Positions 8,812 through 17,210 of a DNA stretch of 64,000 bases are shown here, piece after piece. The position numbers were made by a program, and so were the translations under genes. Numbering within the stretch: position 1 is the first letter of the stretch; each line of letters begins with the position of its first letter. The stretch lies in NCBI RefSeq assembly GCF_020519665.1, contig NZ_CP084703.1, forward strand, positions 3,348,001 to 3,412,000, read 5' to 3'. The notes under the pieces were generated by a model that saw only the letters and a list, made by a program, of their open reading frames with translations, did no database searches and was not told the origin of the DNA. Source of the stretch: Bacillus shivajii (GTDB lineage: Bacteria; Bacillota; Bacilli; Bacillales; Salisediminibacteriaceae).

Positions 8812-10605
8812 TTATATTTCACATGCAAATGTGGAAATCGTCCCTCTTAATCGTTGGGCCTCTTTATATGTGCAGCGGTTATGCACAACATCAATTCCTG
8901 ATTCTTTTGCTATAACAGCTGCCTTTTCTGAAACAACTCCTTCTTGTAACCAAAAGATTTTCGGCTGAACGACAGCGGCTTCTTTTGCAAGTTCCACTGC
9001 TGCATCAGGACTTCTAAAAATTTGTGCAATATCAATTGGACCTTCAATACTTTTTAGATCTGGATACGCTTTTTCTCCTAACACTTCAGTTTCGCGAGGG
9101 TTTACTGGTATCACTTTATAGCCAAGTCTTTGCATTTTACGAGCAAGACGGTGACTTGGACGCGCTGGGTTGGAACTAAGTCCGACGATCGCTAACGTTT
9201 TTTGACGCTGCACTTCTTCGCCATTTTTTGTTTCTGTCAGATTAGGTGTGCCGAGTGCCCACTTAATAACCCCTTCATCGTTAATTACTTTATTGTTTGC
9301 GTTTCCTTGACCGGTCGCTTTTTGCAAAGCTTGATCTAAGTCTTTATATAAATCTTCCACGTTTTCGATTCCAACAGATAGACGGACAAGGTCTTCTGTT
9401 ACCCCTGTTGTCACAAGGTCCTCAGCAGATAATTGCTGGTGTGTCGTCGTTGCTGGATGAATGATTAAACTCTTCGCATCCCCGACATTTGCTAAATGTG
9501 ACCAAAGTGAAATGTTGTCAATAAGTGTTCTTCCTGCTTCACGGCCGCCTTTAATACCAAAGTTAACGATTGATCCATAACCGTGCTGTAATACTTCAGT
9601 CGCTAATTCATGCGACGGGTGAGATTCTAAACCTGGGTAAGCAACCCATTCTACTGCAGGATGATCTTCTAAATACTTCGCAAGTTTTAACGCATTTTCA
9701 TTGTGTCGCTCTACTCTAAGGTGAAGTGTTTCTAATCCTTGTAATAGCTGAAAAGCGTTAAATGGACTTAAGCAAGCCCCAAAGTCACGGAGTAACTGAA
9801 CTCTAAATTTTGTGGCAAATGCTAATGTTCCGAAATCTTTTGCGTAAACAACGCCATTGTAGCTTTGATCTGGCTCTGTAAATTGCGGAAACTTTTCTGA
9901 CTGCCAGTTAAATCGTCCACCATCAACAACCACTCCACCAATCGATGTTCCATGACCACCAATCCATTTTGTTGCGGAGTGAATGACGATGTCTGCTCCT
10001 AGAGCGATCGGCTTACACACATAAGGTGTTGCAAACGTGTTATCAATAATGAGTGGAATTCCTGCTTCATGCGCAACATCAGCGACTCCTTCAATGTCTA
10101 AAACGTGGAGACTCGGGTTTCCAATCGTTTCAGCAAAAACAGCTTTCGTTTTGTCATTAATCGCATCTTTAAAGTTTTGTGGGTCTGTTGGATCTACAAA
10201 ACGAACGTTAATTCCGTATCGTGGTAAAGTGATCGAAAACAAATTGTACGTACCACCATAAAGGTTTGTTGCTGCAACAATTTCATCGCCAGCACTTGCA
10301 ATGTTAAAAATGGATAGTGCAATGCCGGCCATTCCTGACGCTGTTGCAACAGATGCGACTCCTTCTTCTAATAGGGCAATTCGTTTTTCAAAAACGTCGA
10401 CAGTCGGATTTCCAATACGGCTATAAATGTTACCAGGCTCATCAAGTGAAAAAAGACTTTCTGCATGATCCGTATCATGGAAAACGTATGAACTCGTTTG
10501 ATAAATCGGGACAGCTCGTGAACCTGTCGTTGGATCTGGTGCCTGCCCTCCGTGTAAAGCCACTGTTTCTAAGTTATAAGTTTCAAAGTTTTGATTGTTA
10601 CTCAT
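8812..10605 (-). CDS. metY: O-acetylhomoserine sulfhydrylase fused to a CoA-binding domain
   Basis: A two-part protein of 597 residues. Residues 1-430 are a PLP-dependent Cys/Met-metabolism enzyme: [20 protein letters not shown] and the PLP lysine in [10 protein letters not shown] (K213). It converts O-acetylhomoserine and sulfide to homocysteine and acetate. After a ~30-residue linker, residues ~463-590 form a CoA_binding_2 (YccU-like) Rossmann domain: [31 protein letters not shown] and HNRCTYKE. Ordinary MetY lacks this second domain. It lies downstream of an S-box riboswitch, with a 383-bp repeat element in its leader. The role of the CoA-binding part is unknown; sensing CoA or acetyl-CoA is an inference. 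Confidence 0.93.
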   Translation of the reverse strand: MSNNQNFETYNLETVALHGGQAPDPTTGSRAVPIYQTSSYVFHDTDHAESLFSLDEPGNIYSRIGNPTVDVFEKRIALLEEGVASVATASGMAGIALSIFNIASAGDEIVAATNLYGGTYNLFSITLPRYGINVRFVDPTDPQNFKDAINDKTKAVFAETIGNPSLHVLDIEGVADVAHEAGIPLIIDNTFATPYVCKPIALGADIVIHSATKWIGGHGTSIGGVVVDGGRFNWQSEKFPQFTEPDQSYNGVVYAKDFGTLAFATKFRVQLLRDFGACLSPFNAFQLLQGLETLHLRVERHNENALKLAKYLEDHPAVEWVAYPGLESHPSHELATEVLQHGYGSIVNFGIKGGREAGRTLIDNISLWSHLANVGDAKSLIIHPATTTHQQLSAEDLVTTGVTEDLVRLSVGIENVEDLYKDLDQALQKATGQGNANNKVINDEGVIKWALGTPNLTETKNGEEVQRQKTLAIVGLSSNPARPSHRLARKMQRLGYKVIPVNPRETEVLGEKAYPDLKSIEGPIDIAQIFRSPDAAVELAKEAAVVQPKIFWLQEGVVSEKAAVIAKESGIDVVHNRCTYKEAQRLRGTISTFACEI

Positions 10606-10721
10606 TTGTCATTCCTCCTAATTTTTTAAAGATTCTATCCTGAAATAAGTTTAATCATGGGTAGAAATGCGATTGTCCTTTTAAATTCACTTCGTTCTCT
10701 TTACAAGCTATCTAAAAATAA

Positions 10722-11104
10722 GGCTCTTTTCGCATAGATTGTTGTTTTTGAGAAATCTTTCAGGCTTGGTTTACGTTACAGACGGGCGCTTTCACTCCAG
10801 AGCACAAGTGCGACATCTGTTTATTCTTCCCTTCGTTCGAATTCACAGTGTCTTCTTTGCACCTCTAGGCACAAGTGCGACATCTGTTCATTCTTCACTT
10901 CTTTCGAATTCACAGTGTCTTCTTTGCCGTGGGCAACGCTTCAGCCAATATGTTTCCTGTCTCTTCCTCTGCGAGCAACGCTATGCAGCTTTGTCCGTCG
11001 AGACAACTCGCAGCTTATTTATAATGCTACGCTCGGCGCTGGAATCGCCGCCTTTCACTCAACCAATCTTTTTAAAAATAGCAACAAAGTTTACGAAAAG
11101 AGCC
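10722..11104. repeat. MITE-like long-hairpin element A with 67-bp tandem unit
   Basis: Terminal inverted repeats GGCTCTTTTCG (10722-10732) and CGAAAAGAGCC (11094-11104) bound a 383-bp element with no convincing gene. Inside, a 67-bp unit starting GCACAAGTGCGACATCTGTT occurs twice in tandem, at 10802 and 10869. The same 67-bp unit recurs in tandem at 45995 and 46062, and a module with GTCGAGACAACTCG is shared with the 46.3-kb element in inverted orientation. The element separates the S-box terminator from metY and would be transcribed into the metY leader. Confidence 0.7.
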
Positions 11105-11106
11105 AA

Positions 11107-11138
11107 AAATAAAAACCTTTCGCGATAAGAGAAAGGTT
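11107..11138 (-). terminator. S-box terminator upstream of metY
   Basis: On the minus strand AACCTTTC pairs with GAAAGGTT and is followed by TTTATTTTT. The loop and 5' arm CCTTTCTCTTATC are the exact complement of GATAAGAGAAAGG at the 3' side of aptamer helix P1, so the antiterminator and terminator are mutually exclusive, as in a standard S-box expression platform. Confidence 0.88.
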
Positions 11139-11156
11139 GACGTGATCTCGTGTCCT

Positions 11157-11274
11157 TTCTCTTATCTCTCAAAATGAACGCTGTCATTTTGCAGGATTTG
11201 GCACCTTCCAAAGTAAGGTCCTTTGTGGTTGCCGGGCTTCATCGGGCCAGTCCCTCTGCCACTCTTTATAAGAG
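11157..11274 (-). promoter_or_regulatory. SAM-I (S-box) riboswitch between metX and metY
   Basis: Minus-strand RNA shows the conserved S-box order: P1 strand CTCTTATAAAGAG, AGAGGGACTGGCCC, GAAGCCCGGCAACC, then GGTGCCAAATCC and the closing GAGAGATAAGAG. SAM binding should favour the terminator at 11107-11138. It begins 13 bp after the metX stop and no clear promoter lies in front, so it probably acts as an internal attenuator of the metX-metY-...-hom operon. Confidence 0.95.
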
Positions 11275-11287
11275 TTGTGTTCATTAT

Positions 11288-12373
11288 TTATTTTTGTAAT
11301 GTTTTTTGAATGGTCTCACCCCATTTTTCAAATTCGGTTAAAAACCCGTCATGACCAAAGGCCGTTTGAATGCCCTGAAACTGAACGTTAGCACCAGCTT
11401 TTTCCCACACATTAGCAAGTCTTTTCATTTCATCAGGAGGATAAAGTAAATCTCCTTGAAATGCAATTAACTGAACATTTTTTTTAAAGCGACTGAGCAC
11501 TTCAGTAAGTGGCCCTCTTCGATATTCTAAGTCGTGGTGATCCATAGCTTTTAGTAAATACAAGTAGCTGTTTGGATCAAAACGTTTTGTGAATTTTTCT
11601 CCTTGATATAGGAGATAAGACTCTACTTGATAAGCAATTTCATCGTGACGTTTTCCCCAAGCGTCTCTTTGGTCCCGATGAAATCTTTGGTTAAAAAGAC
11701 CGTCCGATCGATACGTAATCATCCCGATCATTCGAGCGGTTGCAAATCCATTTTCCGGAAAGGCTTGATCCGTGTAGTTCCCACCGTTCCAATTTGGGTC
11801 ATCGATAATTGCTTTTCTTGCGATTGCATTATAGCTTATGCCGTAATCACTTAACGATGGCGTGGCAGCTAATACGATCACTTGATCAATCAAGTCCGGG
11901 TACATGACTGCCCATTCAAGTGCTTGCATTCCTCCTAAAGAGCCACCGATCACAGCTTTTAATTTGTTAATGTTTAATTGTTGTAATGCCAATTGTTGAG
12001 CTCGAACAATATCTCGTATAGTAATAAATGGAAAATCACCTTTGTAAGTTTCCCTCGTTAAAGGATTTGTTGAAGTTGGACCCGTCGATCCGTTGCACCC
12101 TCCTAAAACATTAAACGTTATCACTTCATATGTTTGAATATCAATAAAGCTTTGATCATTAATTAATCCTCGCCACCAACCTGGCTGATCTTCAGTCCCT
12201 ACTGTATGTTGATTTCCAGTAAGTGCATGACAGACAAGAATCGTTTCACCATTTGGAGGTCCTGCCCGTTCATATGCTAAGGTGACATTTATAAGTTCAA
12301 CTCCAGAATCGAGCTTGATTTTTGGAAGCGTAACGGTACCAGTTGTTATGTTGGTTTTTTGCTTGACTTTCAC
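11288..12373 (-). CDS. metX: Homoserine O-acetyltransferase
   Basis: Transfers the acetyl group of acetyl-CoA to homoserine, the first committed step of methionine synthesis by direct sulfhydrylation. It is an alpha/beta hydrolase-fold MetX of 361 residues with the nucleophile Ser145 in GGSLGGMQ, the acid Asp308 in QGDLLYPP and His341 in FGHDGFL. The family motifs NVLGGCNGSTGP and RDIVRAQQLAL are present. Some MetX-like enzymes use succinyl-CoA; this was not resolved. The GTG start has AGGAGG seven bases upstream. Two S-box riboswitches in series precede it, and it heads the methionine operon. Confidence 0.93.
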   Translation of the reverse strand: MKVKQKTNITTGTVTLPKIKLDSGVELINVTLAYERAGPPNGETILVCHALTGNQHTVGTEDQPGWWRGLINDQSFIDIQTYEVITFNVLGGCNGSTGPTSTNPLTRETYKGDFPFITIRDIVRAQQLALQQLNINKLKAVIGGSLGGMQALEWAVMYPDLIDQVIVLAATPSLSDYGISYNAIARKAIIDDPNWNGGNYTDQAFPENGFATARMIGMITYRSDGLFNQRFHRDQRDAWGKRHDEIAYQVESYLLYQGEKFTKRFDPNSYLYLLKAMDHHDLEYRRGPLTEVLSRFKKNVQLIAFQGDLLYPPDEMKRLANVWEKAGANVQFQGIQTAFGHDGFLTEFEKWGETIQKTLQK

Positions 12374-12411
12374 CTTGTCACCTCCTAATCATCATTCATC
12401 ATTTTTTCACT

Positions 12412-12448
12412 AAAAAAGTCCCTCTGCCTGAAAGAGACAGAGAGACTT
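12412..12448 (-). terminator. S-box terminator immediately upstream of metX
   Basis: On the minus strand AAGTCTCTCTGTCTC pairs imperfectly with AGGCAGAGGGACTT and runs into TTTTTTA. It is the expression platform of the metX-proximal riboswitch, ending about 40 bp before the GTG start. Confidence 0.88.
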
Positions 12449-12462
12449 ATGTATGACAAAGA

Positions 12463-12595
12463 TCCCTCTCTCATCTTTCAAAGCAACTGCTTTGTTGGAA
12501 TTGGCACCTTGCATATGGGATGTAAATAATACATCACATTTATGCTGGTTGCCGGGCTTCATCGGGCCAGTCCCTCCACCTCTCTTGATAAGAGA
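12463..12595 (-). promoter_or_regulatory. SAM-I (S-box) riboswitch, metX-proximal copy
   Basis: P1 is CTCTTATC at the 5' end and GATGAGAG at the 3' end. The core GGAGGGACTGGCCCGATG, GAAGCCCGGCAACC and GGTGCCAATTCC are intact, followed by a hairpin (AAAGCAGTTGCTTT). It is the second of two S-boxes in series before metX and has its own terminator and its own putative promoter. Confidence 0.95.
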
Positions 12596-12643
12596 ATTAT
12601 ATTTTTATTTTTTTGAATTATTTTTATTGATTAACTTGTTAAA

Positions 12644-12672
12644 AGATTAACACTTTAATGCATTACCGTCAA
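12644..12672 (-). promoter_or_regulatory. Putative sigma-A promoter between the two S-boxes
   Basis: Minus strand: TTGACG - 17 bp - TAATCT, with AGTGT directly before the -10. It lies 49 bp upstream of the proximal aptamer and downstream of the terminator of the distal one. The same arrangement occurs at 12962-12990 and 35136-35164. Confidence 0.6.
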
Positions 12673-12707
12673 CAACTTTTATTAGATTTTTTAGCAAAAA
12701 TGGAAAA

Positions 12708-12740
12708 TGTAACATAAATCCCTTTGCTAAGTGTTATAGC
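12708..12740 (-). terminator. Terminator of the distal S-box
   Basis: A near-perfect stem, GATCCCTTTGCTA with TAGCAAAGGGATT, followed on the minus strand by TATGTTACATTTT. The U-tract is weaker than those of the other two S-boxes. A second small hairpin (CCATTTTGT/ACAAAATGG, 12771-12792) lies between it and the aptamer. Confidence 0.75.
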
Positions 12741-12796
12741 AAAGGGATCAGTGAATGAATGTTTGAGCGGCCATTTTGTCAAAACAAAATGGATCA

Positions 12797-12922
12797 TTCT
12801 CATCTCCCAAAGCTAATTTGCTTTGCAGGAATTAGCACCTTGCATGATATGGTTGAATCGTATTGATACCATGCTGGTTGCCGGGCTTCGTCGGGCCAGT
12901 CCCTCCGCCTCTCTTGATAAAG
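12797..12922 (-). promoter_or_regulatory. SAM-I (S-box) riboswitch, metX-distal copy
   Basis: The S-box core is complete: GGAGGGACTGGCCCGACG, GAAGCCCGGCAACC, GGTGCTAATTCC and a P1 of TCTTTATC/GGAGATGAGA. It is followed by its own terminator and then by a second promoter and S-box, so it either acts in series with the proximal copy or gives a short free RNA. Confidence 0.94.
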
Positions 12923-12961
12923 AATTTCTTTGACATTTGTAAAAATATGAAGTTGATGAAG

Positions 12962-12990
12962 ATCATAACACTTATCATAAAAAGTGTCAA
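12962..12990 (-). promoter_or_regulatory. Putative sigma-A promoter of the distal S-box / methionine operon
   Basis: Minus strand: consensus TTGACA, 17-bp spacer ending in AGTGT, and TATGAT. The aptamer begins about 40 bp downstream of the -10. It is the strongest promoter match in this intergenic region. Confidence 0.75.
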
Positions 12991-13122
12991 AATATTTAGT
13001 GATGTTTTTTTATTGTACGATGTTTGAAAGTAAAATATGATGGATGATTTTAATTTAGGATTATATTTGTATTTTTATACACTTAACGAGATTTCATATT
13101 CATTATTACACCTGTTTATTCA

Positions 13123-13190
13123 TGGATTGAGTCCTACAACATTGAGTCCGGGTCACGTGAATCAGACTCATTTTTGCAGGATTCAAAACT
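13123..13190. repeat. ~65-bp dispersed repeat, copy 2
   Basis: Aligns with the reverse complement of 2843-2905; shared blocks are ATTGAGTCC, GTCCGGGTCA, TCAGACTC and GGATT. It lies in the gap between tatA and the methionine operon, about 10 kb from copy 1, so the two copies flank the operon in opposite orientation. Confidence 0.6.
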
Positions 13191-13345
13191 CAAGCAATAT
13201 CCCATAATATCAAGGAAAAGCAAGGTCAGACAACCACACGTCGTTGAAAACACAAACAGTCACGAATCCTGTAACTGATCCCCTTGCCCAACCTTGTATA
13301 ACAATGTATAAAATACGTGCCCTACCATCAAATCCCATTCTTTTC

Positions 13346-13361
13346 CCAGGTGCCTGGCACC
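13346..13361. repeat. REP-like palindrome core (CCAGGTGCCTGGCACC)
   Basis: A 16-base core containing the palindrome GGTGCCTGGCACC, without the long AT-rich arms of the copies at 39.3 and 54.3 kb. It is read as a short member of the same family. Confidence 0.5.
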
Positions 13362-13390
13362 ATATGAAGTGGTGATCATTCACACAATAG

Positions 13391-13430
13391 AAAAACGCCT
13401 GATTAAGGGGTTCCCCTTTACCAGACGTTT
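13391..13430 (-). terminator. Terminator after tatA
   Basis: Minus strand: AAACGTCTGGTAAAGGGG and CCCCTTAATCAGGCGTTT form a long stem followed by TTCTATT, starting about 10 bp after the tatA stop. It closes the formate dehydrogenase / molybdenum cofactor region. Confidence 0.85.
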
Positions 13431-13437
13431 ACTCTTA

Positions 13438-13647
13438 TTATTTATCTTCTGTCACTTTTTTTGCTTCATTTTTTATATCGTCAATTGGTTCTGTAACTTC
13501 ATTTGTTAATTCTTTTGTTGATTTCTTAAATTCTTTTAACGTCTGCCCGACAGCTCTTCCCATTTCAGGTAGCTTTTTCGGTCCAAAAATAATTAGTGCG
13601 ATGACGAGAATTAAAACTAAGCCTGGAATTCCGATGTTTGAAAGCAT
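13438..13647 (-). CDS. tatA: Twin-arginine translocase subunit TatA/TatE family
   Basis: A 69-residue protein with one N-terminal membrane helix ([19 protein letters not shown]), the hinge [15 protein letters not shown] and an amphipathic, charged tail, which is the TatA pattern. It forms the pore component for export of folded proteins. The ATG at 13647 follows AGGAGG by ten bases; the longer frame to 13698 lacks a site. It is the last gene of the formate dehydrogenase cluster, whose FdnG carries a Tat signal, so it is probably dedicated to that substrate. No tatC is in the window. Confidence 0.92.
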   Translation of the reverse strand: MLSNIGIPGLVLILVIALIIFGPKKLPEMGRAVGQTLKEFKKSTKELTNEVTEPIDDIKNEAKKVTEDK

Positions 13648-13708
13648 AAATAACGCACCTCCTACGTTTAAATTACACGAGTTTTTGACAAAAAACAATG
13701 TCTATTTT

Positions 13709-15628
13709 TTAAACTTTTGCTAAGTAATACGGTTCAATATTTTCTTGGACTTTATATCCGCCTAAACGTTCTACATTTTGTTTAAACACTTCACTTTTTA
13801 TGACATTTAGTAAGTTTTGGCCTTGCTCACTTTCTAAGAAAGACGTACGCATCACTAAATCATATGACTCGTCTCCAATAGGAATGAAGTCAAGATCCAT
13901 CGCTTTGGACGCTGAATAGATGCCCATTCCGACATTTCTTTCACTCATTCTTACTTCAGCTGCAACACTTAAATGTGTAAACATTTCACGATCATAGCCT
14001 GTAATTTCGTCAGGTTCAATCCCTTGATCATTTAATAAATGATCAAAAAGTATACGAGTTCCAGCACCACGTTGTCTGTTTACATACACTGAATTTTTTT
14101 CAGCCAAACAACGAACGCCTTGAATGTTTAGTGGATTACCTTTCGGAACGATTAACCCTTGCTCTCTTTTTAAAAACGGAAGCAAGACGACATCTTCACC
14201 GTGAAGGAACCTCTCTAAATACGATATATTATAAACACCTGTTTCAGGGTCTAACAAATGTACGCCAGCCATATGTGCTTCTTTCCGTTTAATCGCCATC
14301 AATCCTGCCATACTTCCTGTGTGGCTTGCAGTAATTTGTGCTGTCGCATCCTGTTCTTTAAGCATTGATGAGAGTACATCGATACAGAGGTCATGACTTC
14401 CGGAAAACAAGGTAGCTGAATCAATTTCAGGCAATGACTTATACAATTCAACTTCAACTTCCTCACCTTGTTCGACTCCTAAGTGCTCTGCTGGAATAAC
14501 TAATAAACCATCCGCTTTTACTAATGACATCGTTACACTTGCTGACCTCGTTAATGGGTTGGCAACATATTCTCCGTCCACTTTACCGATATGAACACGA
14601 ACAAAATCTTCCGAACCCATATTTGATACAATGCGTCGGCCAGCTTTTACTTTAATCGTTTCTCGTTTTTTGATAGGCGTTTGTAAATAATCGCACACTA
14701 ATGGCTGAACGAACCATTCTAACGTCAAGCACGCACTTACTGGATAGCCTGGTACCCCGACAACAATCGTTCCATTTATCTTCCCTACACTCATAGGTTT
14801 TCCTGGCCTTGTTGCAATTCCATGAGTGATGACTTCACCTAGTTCTCTCATAATGTGAACGGTATAATCTTTTGATCCGGCTGAAGATCCAGCATTAATG
14901 ACCACGATATCCGCTTCTTCTGTACTTTTAATTAGCGCTTTTCGTATATCTTCAGGGTTATCTTGAACAATGGGTTGAAGCTGAGGTTCGCCGCCCCATT
15001 CTTTTACGAATTCGGAAAAAATGGAACCGTTAAACTCAATAATGTTTCCTGGTTTTATAGGTTCACCTGGAGAAACGAGCTCATTTCCTGAAGGAAGGAT
15101 ATGGACAACGGGTTTTTTCACAACAGAAACCGTTGTTTGACCAGAAGCTAGAAGAGCACCAATATCGACCGGTCGAATCGTATGACCTTGTGGAAGCAGC
15201 ATTTCTCCGTATGTGATATCTTCACCGATCGGGCGAATGCGTTGCCAAGGAGTCGCTGGTGCAACAATTTCTAATATTCCTGGTTCAACCTCATTGACAT
15301 CTTCTATCATAATAACCGCATTATATCCATGTGGAATTACATTTCCTGTATCAACATAGACAAAGTCTGTACCTTCTTTTAAATGAATAGGATTCGATTC
15401 ATGGGCGTCTTCTGTTTTTTCAGCTAATACGGCAATGCCATCCATTGCAGATGCATGAAAGTGCGGGTTCGACATATGGGCATAGATAGGCTTTGCTGTC
15501 ACTCTTCCTCCCGCTTCTGTCACTGAAATTGTTTCCGTTTTCCTTTTGAATTCAGCAAGATGTAGACATTCTTGTTGTGCAACTTTTCTTGGTTTGTCTT
15601 CTAAATAAATCGTCCTTTCATATCCCAT
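13709..15628 (-). CDS. MoeA-type molybdopterin biosynthesis protein with C-terminal PBP-like domain
   Basis: Residues ~15-400 are a MoeA molybdotransferase: HASAMDGIAV, DTGNVIPHGYNAVIMIEDV, VINAGSSAGSKDYT and GTIVVGVPGYPVSACLTLEWF. Residues ~420-635 form a periplasmic-binding-like domain (HDLCIDVLSSMLKE, TASHTGSMAGLMAI, RQRGAGTRILFDHLL), as found fused to ModE-like or MoeA proteins and probably sensing molybdate or a pterin. The ATG at 15628 is preferred because GGAGGAG lies 11 bases upstream; the frame opens at 15649. It follows the single-domain moeA, from which a minisatellite separates it. Insertion of Mo into molybdopterin is the family function; a regulatory role for the C-terminal part is inferred. 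Confidence 0.88.
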   Translation of the reverse strand: MGYERTIYLEDKPRKVAQQECLHLAEFKRKTETISVTEAGGRVTAKPIYAHMSNPHFHASAMDGIAVLAEKTEDAHESNPIHLKEGTDFVYVDTGNVIPHGYNAVIMIEDVNEVEPGILEIVAPATPWQRIRPIGEDITYGEMLLPQGHTIRPVDIGALLASGQTTVSVVKKPVVHILPSGNELVSPGEPIKPGNIIEFNGSIFSEFVKEWGGEPQLQPIVQDNPEDIRKALIKSTEEADIVVINAGSSAGSKDYTVHIMRELGEVITHGIATRPGKPMSVGKINGTIVVGVPGYPVSACLTLEWFVQPLVCDYLQTPIKKRETIKVKAGRRIVSNMGSEDFVRVHIGKVDGEYVANPLTRSASVTMSLVKADGLLVIPAEHLGVEQGEEVEVELYKSLPEIDSATLFSGSHDLCIDVLSSMLKEQDATAQITASHTGSMAGLMAIKRKEAHMAGVHLLDPETGVYNISYLERFLHGEDVVLLPFLKREQGLIVPKGNPLNIQGVRCLAEKNSVYVNRQRGAGTRILFDHLLNDQGIEPDEITGYDREMFTHLSVAAEVRMSERNVGMGIYSASKAMDLDFIPIGDESYDLVMRTSFLESEQGQNLLNVIKSEVFKQNVERLGGYKVQENIEPYYLAKV

Positions 15629-15680
15629 TTGCTCAACTGCTCCTCCCATTCAGTTTCTCATTCTCCAGTGCGTTCATTTT

Positions 15681-15820
15681 TCTCGTGTGTGATCATTCTG
15701 TCTTGCGTGTGATCATCCTGTCTTGCGTGTGATCATCCTGTCTTGCGTGTGATCATCCTGTCTTGCGTGTGATCATTCCTTCTCACGTGCGATTATCTCG
15801 ACTTGTGTGCGATCATTCCA
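15681..15820. repeat. 20-bp minisatellite, seven units
   Basis: Seven head-to-tail units of exactly 20 bases; the central ones are TCTTGCGTGTGATCATCCTG (three are identical). The last two units diverge (TCTCACGTGCGATTATCTCG, ACTTGTGTGCGATCATTCCA) and share the core TCTCACGTGCGAT with the 21-bp array at 42.3-42.5 kb. It lies between the two moeA genes, about 60 bp upstream of the fusion gene. Confidence 0.9.
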
Positions 15821-15908
15821 CGTACGCCCACAATTTCTCATGTTCAGATATCTATCTCTATTTCTATCTATCTCTATTTATATCTCCCTTACCTACTCCA
15901 CACTTTCT

Positions 15909-17150
15909 TTAAGTAAAAAGATGAATTGGAACGTCTTCACCTTTTCTAACGCCTTCTTTTTTCTCTTCAATTTCTAAAAGGCCATCACTATCAACGAGCG
16001 TTTTTACAAGACCTGATTTTCCTAAGACGGGAACTGCTTCAAATCGCCCATCATCTTGCTTTGTTAGTTTTACACGTATATAATCCGTTCTTCCTGGTGC
16101 TGATGGGATATTTTGCGAAACAACACCACGAGTGACAGTTGGTGTTGGAAGCTGGTCTTCTCCTTGCAAGTTCGACAACATTCGTTTTCCGAACAATTGA
16201 TAAATAACCATCGCTGAAGCTGGGTGCCCCGGTAACCCTAGAATCGGCTTATTTGATGACATCGAAAAGATCGTAGGTTTCCCCGGCTTAACAGAAACCC
16301 CGTGTGCTAAAATGCCTGGATCGCCGTCACCTAATGCTTCGATAACATCTGTTGTATAATCTCTCGTTCCAACTGAGCTTCCTCCTGAGATCACGACAGC
16401 GTCACAAGTTTCAAATAGTGCTTTTGCCTTCTCATAAAAGTCATCGTAGTCGTCTCTTGCAATCGAACTGACGACAGCATTATAACCCCACTGCTCTGAT
16501 AAAACAGGAATTGTTACACCATTTACATCACGTACTTGCCCCCCACTAATTTCCTCTTCTTCATGAGGTACAATTTCATCACCTGATGATAAATAACCGA
16601 CAGTAACCTGTTTTTTCACTTTTACATTTGTGTAACCCATTGAAGCTATTGCACCAAGTTCTTGAGCACGAAGCCGCTTTCCCTTCCGTAACAATAGGTC
16701 TCCTTTTGTTGCGTCCTCTCCCTGAAAAATGACATTTTCATTTTTTGCAACAGAGCGCTGTACGTTGACTAAATCTCGGTTCACTTCGCAATCTTCGATC
16801 ATAACAACAGCATCTGCGCCTGGTGGGAGCATTCCCCCTGTCGGCACATACATCGCTTCTCCTTGTCGAACCTTTTTATCGACACCTTTACCCATTTCAA
16901 CTTCACCGATATATTGCAAAAATCCTGGCATTGATTCACTTACCCCGAATGTATCTTTTGCAACGACAGCATATCCGTCAACGACAGAACGAGAAAATGG
17001 CGGTACATCTTCGTTTGCTAATACGTCCTCGGCTAGCACTCGGTGAAGAGCACCATGGATCGGTACCTCTTCTATTTGATTTGTAGATTTAATATTTTCA
17101 TCCATGATTTGCGTCATTTTTTCTACTGATTGTACTCGAAAAAATTTCAT
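15909..17150 (-). CDS. moeA: Molybdopterin molybdotransferase MoeA
   Basis: Inserts molybdate into adenylylated molybdopterin to give the Mo cofactor. The 413 residues cover the standard MoeA architecture: N-terminal domains with PPFSRSVVDGYAVVA, VPTGGMLPPGADAVVMIED, the catalytic MogA-like domain with VISGGSSVGTRDYT and KPILGLPGHPASAMVIYQLF, and the C-terminal beta domain. The ATG has AAGGTGGAGAG just upstream. It lies between the PBP-fused paralogue and mobA in the formate dehydrogenase cluster, so its likely client is FdnG. Confidence 0.94.
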   Translation of the reverse strand: MKFFRVQSVEKMTQIMDENIKSTNQIEEVPIHGALHRVLAEDVLANEDVPPFSRSVVDGYAVVAKDTFGVSESMPGFLQYIGEVEMGKGVDKKVRQGEAMYVPTGGMLPPGADAVVMIEDCEVNRDLVNVQRSVAKNENVIFQGEDATKGDLLLRKGKRLRAQELGAIASMGYTNVKVKKQVTVGYLSSGDEIVPHEEEEISGGQVRDVNGVTIPVLSEQWGYNAVVSSIARDDYDDFYEKAKALFETCDAVVISGGSSVGTRDYTTDVIEALGDGDPGILAHGVSVKPGKPTIFSMSSNKPILGLPGHPASAMVIYQLFGKRMLSNLQGEDQLPTPTVTRGVVSQNIPSAPGRTDYIRVKLTKQDDGRFEAVPVLGKSGLVKTLVDSDGLLEIEEKKEGVRKGEDVPIHLFT

Positions 17151-17210
17151 CGTCTCTCCACCTTCTTAACTTTTGCTAGATTTAGGACTCTACCCTAAAA
17201 ATATTGCTTA

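Noticed and set aside
10739-11128. 129-codon ORF between metX and metY
   Set aside because: Runs through the hairpin element with its 67-bp tandem repeat and the S-box terminator; a chance frame.
15681-15820. 20-bp units as an operator array for Mo regulation
   Set aside because: Period and sequence match minisatellites elsewhere in the window, and no ModE-like or riboswitch motif is visible.
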